From: Rana temporaria
Lineage: Eukaryota > Chordata > Amphibia > Anura > Ranidae
Reading direction: 5' to 3'
Length of the DNA stretch: 64,000 bases
Assembly: GCF_905171775.1 (NCBI RefSeq)
Contig: NC_053494.1
Location: forward strand, 133,542,236-133,606,235
A program made the translations under genes and the position numbers. Of the stretch, positions 44,546-55,008 are shown piece after piece. How positions within the stretch are numbered: position 1 is the stretch's first letter; each line of letters starts with the position of its first letter. A model generated the notes under the pieces. That model made no database searches and had not been told where the DNA came from. It saw nothing but the letters and a program-made list of their open reading frames with translations.

Positions 44546-44758
44546 GGCATGCTGGAAGTTGTAGTTCTGCAACATCTAAAGGGCAATATGTATTCGAACG
44601 TCCTTGGGCCTTGAGGACACTGAAGTCAGGACGTTCGCATACGTCCTATGTCCAAAAAAATTTTAAATTCATTATGCTAAATAACAAGGAAAAGTGCCTA
44701 AATACACATTTGCCAACCAGGGTGTCTGCAGCTGTCCAGGCATGCTGGGACTTGTAGT
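44546..44758 (-). promoter_or_regulatory. ZNF143/THAP11-like motifs (second duplicate)
   Basis: Same two sites as in the first duplicate (44565-44546 and 44758-44739). They lie about 600-800 bp upstream of exon 1a and within the first intron if exon 1b is used. Confidence 0.4.
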
Positions 44759-44878
44759 TTTGTAAAAGCAGGAGACACATTTTTGGTTAAATACTAATAT
44801 CTGATCATATATACTAACTTTTAAACTAGACTTAAATGCAGTTGAAGATGATGAAATAACAGTGGTCAAAATACTTAC

Positions 44879-44926
44879 ACAAATCAGCAACTTTTCCTCA
44901 GACTTTGAGAAATTGCTTCCCACCAT
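44879..44926 (-). CDS. SANT/Myb-like protein, exon 1b (likely main start)
   Basis: The ATG at 44926 (context CAACATGG) gives MVGSNFSKSEEKLLIC, then the donor GTAAGTATT from 44878. The 16 codons end in phase 0 and join exon 2 to make FSKSEEKLLICKFLETGYDD, a sensible first SANT/Myb helix. With exons 2-4 the protein is 217 residues (16 + 60 + E + 82 + V + 57). I prefer this copy because it lies next to the terminal promoter region and the NRF1-type site. Confidence 0.75.
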
Positions 44927-44988
44927 GTTGCTGTAATATTGGGAAACTGGCAAGGCTCCAGGAAATGGTCGCGTGTTGTTCGCGCAAT

Positions 44989-45000
44989 TGCGCATGCGCG
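44989..45000. promoter_or_regulatory. NRF1-type site upstream of exon 1b
   Basis: TGCGCATGCGCG matches the palindromic NRF1 consensus of housekeeping promoters. It lies 63-74 bp upstream of the ATG of exon 1b. No TATA box is obvious for this gene. Confidence 0.55.
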
Positions 45001-45099
45001 ATCGAAAAATCGCAATCGCAATATGTATTTTGGTTAAAATATCATACATATTCGATTTCAGAGTGCTGCTACAGCAGTTTTCGAAATATCTGCAATAAA

Positions 45100-45465
45100 T
45101 TTCGCATTCGCATGTTGCGATATTTCGATAAAATATCAGGAATATTCTGAGCCAATCAGAGCGCTCCTCCAGCATATCTCGAAATTGCGCAATAAATATC
45201 GCATTCGCATGTTGCGATATTTCGATAAAATATCACGAATATTCTGAGCCAATCAGAGCGCTCCTCCAGCATATCTCGAAATTGCGCAATAAATATCGCA
45301 TTCGCATGTTGCGATATTTCGATAAAATATCACGAATATTCTGAGCCAATCAGAGCGCTCCTCCAGCATATCTCGAAATTGCGCAATAAATATCGCATTC
45401 GCATGTTGCGATATTTCGATAAAATATCACGAATATTCTAAGCCAATCAGAGCGCTCCTACCGCA
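45100..45465. repeat. Subterminal tandem array, 97-bp unit
   Basis: AATATTCTGAGCCAATCAGA recurs at 45141, 45238 and 45335, and in variant form at 45432, exactly 97 bp apart. Each unit has a CCAAT box, ATTGCGCAAT, and TCGCATTCGCATGTTGCGAT. Candidate transposase-binding array and/or promoter of the minus-strand gene. Confidence 0.92.
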
Positions 45466-45635
45466 GTTATTAAAAAATCGCAATTATTTTCGCATTCGCA
45501 ATAGCGAAAAATCGCATTCAATTAATTTCGATAAAATATCACGAATATTCGAATTTAGCGAATATATCTCGAATATTCGAATATATATTCGAGATATATC
45601 GCGAAATCGAATATGGCATATTCTGCTCAACACTA
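45466..45635. repeat. Right terminus of the giant hAT, ATTCG palindromes
   Basis: Dense GAATATTCGAA and CGAATATATATTCGAG palindromes ending at CTCAACACTA. The left terminus (29996-30110) has the same GAATATTCG composition. Confidence 0.8.
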
Positions 45636-45643
45636 CTCTTTGC

Positions 45644-46415
45644 CCTTAATTAATGAAGCCATCCTCTAAATGCATCCCTCCTGGTCTTATACTTGCCTTC
45701 ATTCTGGACACAGCTGTCTTCATTTTGGGCGTTCAGCAGACTTGCATCACAAACATTCTCATTGGCTCATTTCACATTCTCATTGGCTCATCTTCGGCCT
45801 ACTCATACATGCTAAGGCCCCATTTATTCCTATGTAGAATTGTACTCATGGCAGTCTCCTTCGGTCTTTCAGAATAAGGTTCTACAAACAGGAATAAGGT
45901 TCTACTCATGGCGCACATGTGTAAGCTGCAGAGAACCTGGCAAATAATTAAAAGCAAAGCTGTGCAGTGTCCTGAGGGGCTGCACAGTGAAGATCATTAG
46001 ATCGAGGACAAAGGTTAGTGTCAGGAACATGGTGCCAGACATCAGGCTAAGACACGCTGTCTGGCTAATGCACCTGCGTGTAGGCATCAACGCGCACATT
46101 TCTATGAGCATAGAAGACAGACTGCAAGTATATAATTACCAGTGCGTACATGTTCACTGCCTCCAAGTGGCCTATTTAACCCTGAACTCTGCACTGGTTC
46201 TTAGCTGTATGGTCTTTAGTTTTGTTCATGTGATCCAGTTGTTGATATGCATCCTTGATCCTGGTACTGACCTGGCTTCCTCTCTGACCTTGCTTTTGGA
46301 TTACCCTTATCTGCTTGTGTTAGCTGTCTGCCTCCACTAATGCCCCTGGCCTGGACTACTGTCTATGCCTTTCAACAGCTATAAATTAATAAATTTTGCA
46401 CGAATTGTTGCCTGT
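45644..46415. other. No gene seen
   Basis: Small local duplications (ACATTCTCATTGGCTCAT; AATAAGGTTCTAC) but no recognisable gene or element. Confidence 0.4.
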
Positions 46416-46419
46416 TTAA

Positions 46420-46886
46420 AGAGTAACTGCAGTCTGCTCACATAGTTTGTAATAAAAACATCTTTGCCATTTTGAAGCTTCCCTCCAACCACTTTGCATA
46501 AGATTTTATATATACTGTGATTCTGTACTTGCCAAATATGCTGCAGAAATATCCCTCCACTGAGTTTGGCTGCAATCGTTTTAACTGTGGGTGGCTGAAG
46601 CTGCTGCCTGTTCACTTCCTGGATTTACACAGAGGCACACCTCCAGCTCTGCAGCTCTCATTGACCCTCTTATGACTCACCCCCCTCCCTTCCTGGCAAA
46701 CTCTCACAAGAGTGAAAGAGAGAGCTGTGCATGATGTCATAAGCCTAGGCTTTTTTTCAGACTAGAAGCAGGAAGTGTAGTGTATAAGGTATTTACTGGC
46801 AGAAAAAAATGTGTTACTATCCAAAGTTAAAACAAGGCAGAAGATTTAATAGATGGAAAGATAGAAAAAATTACTGAAGTTCCTCT
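46420..46886. mobile_element. TTAA-flanked MITE (copy 2)
   Basis: TTAA at 46416-46419 and 46887-46890. Ends AGAGTAACTGCAGT and ACTGAAGTTCCTCT are inverted. Confidence 0.65.
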
Positions 46887-46890
46887 TTAA

Positions 46891-48137
46891 ACACTTTATG
46901 TGTTTTCATTTGATTGTAGTAGTGATGCACTAGCACTTTACCTGGATAGTGCAACACTTTATGTTAAAAAGCCTTATATGTACTAAAAAAAACATAAAAT
47001 TATGTATGCAAATTAGTTTTTAGAACTATTGTCAAGATATCTAATTCTGCTAAATATTAACTGGGTATCCAGACAGGAATAACCTCTGGGCACCAAATGA
47101 ATAATAAAAAAAAGTTGTATGACATTTTTTAGAGCAGAATTGTTGTTTTTCTTGCAATCACCTCATAGCATTCAATTCTGAAAATTCTCTGATTATCTTT
47201 CGGGCATCAACTGAACATCAATTTCAGTACTTTTTTCCTCTCAATCAACCAGGCATAAAACATTACAGTCATGTCCTGCTGTCTTGTTTCATTTGGAAGG
47301 AAATGGGAAAAAGACAAGGACTCTACCTCAAAATGTGCCAACACTGCAGATGTATGAATAGTTATTTCAGGTAGGTACATTTTAACATTGCATTAATAAA
47401 CATAGAAGTGATGAGTCAGGTGGTACATGCAAAAGAAAACACATATTTCTGTCTAAATTTCAAAGTAATCAGCACACTTGTCAGGGTGTTTCAGAATTAA
47501 CAAAGAGGAGATGCATTCAGATGAAAAGGGAAAGCTCCCTTGATGCTAATGAGATGCTCAGAATAGCCCAGCTCACATACAGAATAAACATCCAAGCTTC
47601 CATTTACTCCAGTTCAGGAGAATCCCTGTCATAGCAACATTAATTGCATGATCTAAAAAAGATACAAATATATAAAATTCAAAAGCTATGTTAAATAAGA
47701 AAGTAGGAAATCTCCACCATATTCTGATTACTTTATCGGGAGCTGGGAAGATATGTTTATCTTCGCACCCCAAAGTAATACAAAACCAGATAAAATCACA
47801 CTTCACTTGAATCAGTAAAGCATGTCGGCTTTATCTAATCGCATTATGCTTAGGAGTAAAAAAGTATCTTCTTCTTGCCACAAATAAATGCATCTGCTCT
47901 AAGCTGCAATATGTCATTTACTATCTGGTCTCTGGTCACTAGGTGCATGATGTGTTTTTGACATCATTAGAGAATGCAGAGTTTATTGTTTTCAATTAGA
48001 CATATCTTATCAGTGAGATTAGAGGATCAGTAGAACACCATGTCTGTGTGTGTGTGATGTGCAATATGGTAGGGTACATTACATTTAGCTTATCTTTTTT
48101 CCATGTGCAGTATATATTAAACACCTAAAGGTTTTTC
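46891..48137. other. No gene seen
   Basis: AT-rich, no supported exon or repeat. Confidence 0.4.
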
Positions 48138-48140
48138 TTA

Positions 48141-48449
48141 AGCCCTGTACAGATGCTCGGTTTTCACGGCGGTAAAAAGCCTGACGTGAAAACCGAAAGG
48201 AAATCCGAGAATCGCGCAGGAAAACTGCCTCGCAGTGTTTCCCATAGAGTATTAGTAAATTTGGCGGCAAAAAAGCCATCGGGAATCCCGACGGAAAAAT
48301 AGAGAGCAGGTTCTTTATTTTTCCGTCGGGATTCCCGTCTGTTTTCCTGATGAGAAAACTGCAAGGAAGCATACACACAGCCGGTTTTCCCGGCCAAAAC
48401 CTCTCTTGCCAGTTTTCCTGGCAGGAAAACCGGTCGTGTGTACGGGGCT
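48141..48449. mobile_element. MITE, CGTACACACG family (copy 5)
   Basis: Ends AGCCCTGTACAGATGCTCGG and CCGGTCGTGTGTACGGGGCT with perfect TTA duplication (48138-48140, 48450-48452). Internal GGGAATCCCGACGG palindromes define a subtype. Confidence 0.8.
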
Positions 48450-48606
48450 TTAGAGTGTAGTTAATAGTCACAGGGCTAAGGCCCTGTCTTAGCTTGTATT
48501 TTAATTTACCTCTGTGTTTATAAAACAAACGACTTTTCACTTTATCACCTTAGTTTATTCTGTTCCGCCTTTCCCACCCCAGTTTGATCTCTACTGTAAA
48601 CACAGA

Positions 48607-49280
48607 GGGGCAGATTCACAGAGCAAGTACGCCGGCGTATCTACTGATACGCCGGCGTACTTTCAAATTTCCAGCGTCGTATCTTTAGTTTGAATCCTCA
48701 AACCAAGATACAACGGCATCTGGGTAAGATCCGACAGGCGTACGGCTTCGTACGCCTTCGGATCGCAGATGCAATACTTCGGCAGCCGCTGGGTGGAGTT
48801 TGCGTCGTTTTCCGCATCGGGTATGCAAATTAGCTTTTTGCGACGATCCACGAACGTACGTGCGGTCGTCGCATTCTCTTACGTCGTCTGTAGTCGTTTT
48901 TTTCCGGCGTATAGTTAAAGCTACTATTTTGTGGCGTATAGATAGACTTGCCATGTTAAAGTATGGCCGTCGTTCCCGCGTCAAAATTTAAATTATTTTT
49001 TTGGCGTAAGTCGTCCGTGAATAGGGATGTTAAAAAAATCGTTGCAACGTCATTTAGCGCAATGCACGGCGGGAAATTTAGGAACGACGCATGAGCATTT
49101 CATTTGGCGCGGGGACGCACTTCATTTAAATGAAAACCGCCCCCAACCCACGCAATTTCAAATACGCCAGAAAAACACTACGCCGCCGTAACTTACGGGG
49201 CAAATTCTTCCTGGATTCAAATTTACGCCAGGTAAGATACAGCGGCGTAGCGCCTGTCCAATTGTCTGTGAATCTGCCCC
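48607..49280. mobile_element. MITE, GGGC-AGATTCA family (copy 2)
   Basis: Ends GGGGCAGATTCACAGA and TCTGTGAATCTGCCCC, flanked by AGA on both sides (48604-48606, 49281-49283). CGCCGGCGTA motifs inside. Confidence 0.82.
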
Positions 49281-49492
49281 AGAGTAGGCACTCAGGATAA
49301 GGACAGAGCAGAGTGCAGAGACCCCAACATACCTTTTAATTGTTTCTCTTGTGAAATTTGAGAAGAAACAGCTCCACATTGCCTGCAGCTACAGAGGTAA
49401 GTGATGGCTTATTTTAAAGTGTTAACAATATACAAATATTTAAATATACATAGTAAAGTTCACAGAATGCATAAACAATATACAAAGAGTTA

Positions 49493-49816
49493 TGTCGCGT
49501 ACAAACCGTGGATTTATTTAGACAGAATTTTGTCTCAAACTTGTGTTGCCTACACACGATCACACAAAATTCCGACCCTCAACAACGCGGTGACGTACAA
49601 CACTACAACGAGCCAAGAAAAATGAAGTTCAATGAATCCGAGCATGCGTCAAACTGATTCCGAGCATGCATGTTTTTTTGCACATCGGAATTGCATACAG
49701 ATGATCGGAATTTTCGACAGAAAAAGTCAAATGGGGCCTACACACGGTCGGAATTTCCGACCAAAAGCTCACATGGAACTTTTCTTGTCGGAATTTCCGA
49801 TCGTGTGTATGTGGCA
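49493..49816. mobile_element. MITE, CGTACACACG family (copy 6)
   Basis: Ends TGTCGCGTACAAACCGTGG and GATCGTGTGTATGTGGCA. Left flank TTA, right flank TCT. Internal TCGGAATTTCCGA palindromes. Confidence 0.65.
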
Positions 49817-50014
49817 TCTCACAGAGGAGTATCAGTGTCTTTAGCTTCTCTAAAATGAGTTTCCTACGTTGTAATTAGTACAGCAGCGCTGGATGGCAGA
49901 AAGTGGAGCAGGTCTGAATACAGGCAGACTTCTGTCCTCTTCTGAACACTAGTGGAGGGAACAGATGCTATTCACCCTGGATCACCATCTAGCGTTTCTT
50001 ATTGGCGCTATTAA

Positions 50015-50518
50015 AGCGGTAGTTCACCCTCCTTTCCATCATTAGACCATTACATTCGGCATCGTAGCGCGAGCTACGGTATGCCGGTCTTAAATTTTTA
50101 ATCCCCGTACTCACTGTGCTATCGATGATTGAAGAATCCGACTCCCGCGGGGAATGGGCGTGCCTATGGAGAGGGAGGATGATTGACGGCCGGCTCTGGC
50201 ACGTCACGCTCCCCGAAGACAGCCGAAGTAGGTCTCGGCTATTCACGGCGCCTGCGCACAGGCTATGCGCAGGCGCCGTGAATAGCCAAGCCTATTTCGG
50301 CTATTTCCGGAGAAGCGTGACGTGCCAGGGCCGGCCGTCAATCACCTTCTCTCACCATAGGAACGCCCATTCCCCGGATTCTTCAATCATCGATAGCACA
50401 GTGAGTACGGGCATAAAAAATGTAAGACCGGCATACCGTAGCTCGCGCTACGATGCCGAATTTAATGGTCTAATAAAAAAAAACTTTTTTTTTTTTTTTA
50501 ACAGGGTGAACCCCCGCT
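50015..50518. mobile_element. TTAA-flanked MITE with long inverted arms (copy 3)
   Basis: TTAA at 50011-50014 and 50519-50522. Ends AGCGGTAGTTCACCCT and AGGGTGAACCCCCGCT. The arms are long (GGCATCGTAGCGCGAGCTAC versus complement; GGCGCCTGCGCACAGGC palindrome at centre), so the whole element can fold back. Confidence 0.78.
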
Positions 50519-50752
50519 TTAAATATAGGACTCTGGAAATGCAGGATTTCACAGTAAAATAGGTCTTGATCTGCTAATCTGATGAAGGTGCTATCAAAAT
50601 TTTTGGAAGTGCTATAACACACCCACGTACACCTCTGGTGCCACCCCTGCACAGCACCCCTCTTCAGGTGGTGCCCACAGCACATGCCAGACGTACCTTT
50701 CCCTGGATTCTCCACTAAAGCTACAGAAAATAACATCCTGTCATCAAAGAAT

Positions 50753-51389
50753 GCGCGCCCTAAGTTACGGCGGCGTAGTGTATCTTTGGCAGCGTAAGGG
50801 CGCGCAATTCAAATCGATGTGATGGGGGCGTGTTTTATGTGAATACGTCGTGACCCAACGTAAACAAAGTTTTTTTTGAACGGCGTATGCGCCGTCCGTG
50901 GGGGTATCCCAGTGCGCATGCTCGAAATTAAACCGGAACAAGCCAATGCTTACGACGGTGACGTCATTCTACGCAAATCCCTATTCGCGAATGATTTACG
51001 CAAACAACGTAAAAAATTCAAAATTTGACGCGGGAACGACGGCCATACTTAACATTGAGTACGCCTCATATAGCAGGGGTAACTTTACGCCGGAAAAAGC
51101 CGAAGGCAAACGACGTAAAAAAATGCGCCGACCGGACGTACATTCGTGGATCGCCGTATCTAGCTAATTTGCATACTCGACGCAGAATTCGACGGAAATG
51201 CCACCTAGCGGCCGCCGGGAAAATACACCTAATATCCGATGGCGTGCTAAGACGTTCGCCTGTCGGATCGAGCCCAGATGCAGTCGTATCTTGTTTTGTA
51301 GATACAAAACAAAGATACGACGCGGGAACTTTGAAATTAAGCGGCGTATCAATAGATACGCCGGCGTAATTCTTCTGTGGATCTGGCCC
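50753..51389. mobile_element. MITE, GGGC-AGATTCA family (copy 3, left-truncated)
   Basis: Right end GTGGATCTGGCCC. The interior (CGGCGGCGTAGTGTATC, GTAACTTTACGCCGGAAAAA) matches copies 1 and 6. The left terminus is missing. Confidence 0.65.
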
Positions 51390-51409
51390 AAAATCTGCTA
51401 AAACACTAA

Positions 51410-52131
51410 GGCCCATATTCTCTCTAAAAATCTGCGGGCTGCGCTTAAGGCACTTACACTCCGCTGTCCCAACTTACAGGAGCAAGTGTTGTATTCCCCA
51501 AACACTTTCTCCATAAGTTGGGACGGCGGAGTGTAAATGCCCCGGCGTAGCCTGGCGGATCTCCAAGGGGGCGGCTTGTATTCAAATTAAGCGCGCCCCC
51601 GATTCTAATGAACTGCGCATGCACCGGGCTTCAAAAAGCCCAGTGCGCATGCTCCAGTTCTTGGCGGAAAACGTCAATGACGCCGACGTGTGCGTCATTG
51701 ACATAAAGTCGTATTCAAGAACGACTTACGGAAACGACGTACCTGACGAAAAAACACGACGCGGACCCGACGCCATCCGTAACATGGCCTACGTGGGACT
51801 TGCGGAAATTTACTCCTCATATAGCAGGACTAAATTTCCGCTTACGCAAACGACGTTAGCGACGGTTACGCGACGCGAACTCGTTCGGGAATCGGCGTAG
51901 AAGGATCATTTGCATACGCAAATTAGTCCTTCACGTAAATGCCATCTAGCGGCGGCCGGCGTCATTACATTTAAGATCCGCCAGTGTAAGTGACTTACAG
52001 ATGGCGGATCTTAAGTGTATCTATGCGAAAATGATTCTAAGAATCAGTCGCATAGATACACGGGCCAAAAAAGGGAGATACGATGGAGTATCCTGAGATA
52101 CTCCATCGTAACTTCTATTAGAATATGGCCC
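51410..52131. mobile_element. MITE, related to the GGGC family (copy 4, GGCCCATATTC ends)
   Basis: Ends GGCCCATATTCTC and TAGAATATGGCCC with TAA on both sides (51407-51409, 52132-52134). The interior has the same CGACGTAAAC-like composition as the other copies. Confidence 0.7.
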
Positions 52132-52134
52132 TAA

Positions 52135-52615
52135 AGTAGTACCCTCTGTGTTATTTTAGCGCAATAAAAGTAACATTCCCCAGTAAACAATATGTTAAAG
52201 TTTGTACACCAGCACTTATAGTTTACAACTTTCAATGCTGCTGCTTCCTGCTTTCCTGAACGTCCTGTCTTTTTAGCACAGTGTTAACAGTGGATACTGG
52301 ATAGTGCAGTCTGGAATCTTACTGTTAGCTTGGAGAAGGAAGTGGGGATGAGGAGAAGGGGAGTGCTTTGACATACTATGGGCTATGTGTGTTTCTATTG
52401 CTGCACACAGTGGAGAGAGACACAACTCTCTGCATGCAAAAGGTAACTCCAAAGGACATTGCAAGAGAAAGGAGCCACCCTGAAACAGTAAACCTGGTTG
52501 CAGTAGATTAAACTGGAAAATATTCAAGGATTAAAAGATAAAGAAGCTGCATACTCAGTAAGTGATTAAATCAGCAGCTGCAAGTGCTTAACAAATCTGA
52601 AGTTTTAATATCACT
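52135..52615. mobile_element. Possible TTAA-flanked MITE
   Basis: The right end ATATCACT is followed by TTAA (52616-52619). The left end AGTAGTACC follows CTAA, shared with the flank of the preceding MITE. Inverted similarity is short, so this is tentative. Confidence 0.3.
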
Positions 52616-52619
52616 TTAA

Positions 52620-53468
52620 GGAGGCACTTATTGATTAGTTAGCCACAACTGCAAGTTCTGATATTGGATTGAAAATCTATGTGTTAAATCTAAGCTTTAA
52701 AACCATAGGAAAAGTCTCAAAAGTCAAGAAACTGCATCGACTTAGCATGTATAACATAATATTGTGTGTTAAGCCTGATGTAATTAGCAGATGCTTACTG
52801 TGTCAAACACTTTTAGTGCAGAGGTCTATGTTAATGCTTTATAATGGAAGCTAATGTAAGACTGTGTTCATTAAACTTCTCCTAAGCCCCAGTGATAAAA
52901 TCTTGTGTCAGGGAAATGGTAAAATGCGTGAGTGGATGCATTTTTTCTGCACGAAATCTAAAGAGGGAGAATATTTTGTGTCAAGAACAAAGAGGAGAGA
53001 TTCAAGGATTAAAGGATACATTTTGCAGGCTACAAGTAATTGTAATTGTGTAAGAGACTTTTGAGATAACAATTTAATGATCATTATCACAATATAACAA
53101 GCATTATGTGTGTCATTGTCAGACTTGGTATGGAGGACACTGCTATTTTTTGCTAAGTAACAGATTTTCTCTGAAAATGACTTAATCATTTTTGGAAATA
53201 AATACTGATCCCAGTTGAAAATGTTCTACTTTCAGTTGTGAAGAAGGGTCAGATGTGTAATTGTAGTTTACAACCTTTGTGTTTCCTGATGTACATCGAT
53301 GTCTTAATTAAATAGAAGATTCATCTGAGTTAATTAAGCATGTTGGCGATCTTTATTTCTAAATCCTGAAATTAACTTGTGGAATGGTTAGCACTGATAA
53401 CTGAATCTGTGCTTAATTTGGGTTGGCAGTTGAAGGTTTGAGCAGTCTGTCTTTATTTCAGAAATGTT
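52620..53468. other. No gene seen
   Basis: AT-rich, no supported feature. Confidence 0.4.
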
Positions 53469-53472
53469 TTAA

Positions 53473-53873
53473 ATTGGTAGTAAACTTTGTACTTCCACTT
53501 GTACCTACAGACAAGCCTATAATAAGGCTTACTTGTAGGTAATGTGAATATCTCCTAAACTTGTGCATGCGATCTGAAGGTCCGGCTTACAGCGATGGAC
53601 CTTAAGAGCCCATGCCGGAAATGGCGGCTCTCGCGCACATGCGTGGGAGTGACGTCATTGTGCCTCTGGCCACTCATGTAGCTGGAGGCCACGAAACCTG
53701 AAGGAAAACGGGGGTGGGGGGATGTCAGCTGTGTCAGCTTCGACATTGTGGAGCTGGAAGGCTTCGTTCTATGGGAAGTCTATCATAATGTGCTAGCATG
53801 CGATGCATACTAGCACATTATGACATTGCATTGCAGGGATTTTTTTTGTAATCACCTGCAGTTTACTACCACT
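53473..53873. mobile_element. TTAA-flanked MITE (copy 4)
   Basis: TTAA at 53469-53472 and 53874-53877. Ends ATTGGTAGTAAACTT and AGTTTACTACCACT are inverted, with TGCTAGCATGCGATGCATACTAGCACA palindromic content at about 53791-53817. Confidence 0.7.
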
Positions 53874-54276
53874 TTAAATAACCGCAGAGGGCCAAAGCAC
53901 TGCACCAGACAACAACACATAACAGGGAGTACCCAATTTATGTGTATTACTAACAAGCTTGCACTGCGAAAAATACATTGGCTGCCAATCCCCACATCCT
54001 TCTATATATACACTACACTAGTCTTTTGGCCATGTGTACATTCAATATCTTGTGAGTAATTGACCTGGAACAAGCATTGCAGGAAAATGGGTGGATGTGA
54101 AGTCAGCACTTTTAATCTGCATATTTGTTCTGGGGTGGTAACTCATAAACTACTGAAGCCTATGGATCAGTATGATAACCAATGTAGCCAGGGCCGGCTA
54201 TTATGCTTATCATTTAGAGCCATTTTCTGTGTTGTTAATGTGGGGTTGGCTCCCTCTAGTGTTTGCTGGACTCTAT

Positions 54277-55008
54277 TAGGTAGATTCAGGTACATTGTCC
54301 TAAACTTGCGGCGGCGTAGCTTAGCGTGTTTAGGCTACGCCGCCGTAAGTTAGATAGGCAAGTACATGATTCACAATGTACTTGCCTGCTAAGTTACGGC
54401 GGCGTAGCCTAAAGCGGGCGGGCGTAAGGGCGCCTAATTCAAATGTGTGTAAGGGGGCGTGTTTTATGTTAATGGAGCTGGACCTTACGTTTTTGCCGTT
54501 TTTCTTTAACTGCGCATGCGCCGGGTGCCTACATTTCACAGTGTGCATTGCGGCTAAGTACGCCGCACGGGCCTATTGATTTCGACGTGGACGTAAACGA
54601 CGTAAACCCCGATTCACGGACGACTTGCGCAAACGACGTACAAATTTTGAATTTCGACGCGGGAACGGCGGCCATACTTAACATTACTATTCCAACTAGG
54701 GCCTAGCTCTAACTTTAGGCTGCCTATCTCTAACGTAAACGGCGTAAAAGTACTGCGTCGGCCGGGCGTACGTTCGTGAATCGGCGTATCTACTAATTTA
54801 CATATTCTACGCCGACCGCAATGGAAGCGCTACCTAGCGGCCATCCGAAATATTGCAACCTAAGATAGGACGGCGCAAGCCGTCGTATCTTAGATATGTT
54901 TAAGTGTATCTCCGATTGAGAATACACTTAAACATAAGTCGGCGTAGATTCTGAGTTAGGTCGGCTTATCTACTGATAAGCCAGCCTAACTCTTTCTGAA
55001 TCTACCTA
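54277..55008. mobile_element. MITE, GGGC-AGATTCA-related (copy 5, TAGGTAGATTCA ends)
   Basis: Ends TAGGTAGATTCAG and CTGAATCTACCTA with TAT on both sides (54274-54276, 55009-55011). The interior matches the family (GCGGCGGCGTAGC, GACGCGGGAACGGCGGCC). Confidence 0.8.

Larger units (their letters stand above)
43054..44940. repeat. Tandem duplication of about 1 kb containing the first exon
   Basis: The segment from 43054 (TAACTCTTTTCCCTGTCAGG) recurs from 44107, offset 1053. Exon-1 copies are offset 955 because the first copy holds an extra repeat of about 100 bp (CTTGTAGTTTTGTAAAAGCA at about 43692 and 43796). Identity is high by eye, so the duplication is fairly recent. Confidence 0.92.
29996..45635 (+). 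mobile_element. Giant hAT transposon (15,640 bp) with transposase and a second spliced gene
   Basis: Left end TAGTGTTGCTCACGAATAT. The right end on the minus strand is TAGTGTTGAGCAGAATATG, so the first 8 bp are identical and the next dozen similar. A perfect 8-bp duplication, CTCTTTGC, flanks it (29988-29995, 45636-45643), the hallmark of hAT transposition. Both ends are rich in GAATATTCG-type palindromes. It contains an intact hAT transposase gene (plus strand), an intact four-exon SANT/Myb-like gene (minus strand), a 145-bp minisatellite, and later insertions of two Tc1/mariner elements and a SINE. Typical hAT elements are about 2.5-5 kb, so this one is unusually large. The end and TSD assignment comes directly from the sequence; mobility today is not known. 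Confidence 0.88.

Noticed and set aside
39379..44926. The SANT/Myb-like gene as part of a separate PIF/Harbinger element nested in the hAT
   Set aside because: I found no Harbinger transposase and no matching TWA-flanked terminal repeats around the gene. Its promoter region adjoins the hAT right terminus. It remains the main alternative and should be tested with other copies.
45100..45465. Regularly spaced repeats resembling a CRISPR array
   Set aside because: The units are contiguous 97-bp tandem copies without variable spacers, in a vertebrate transposon end.
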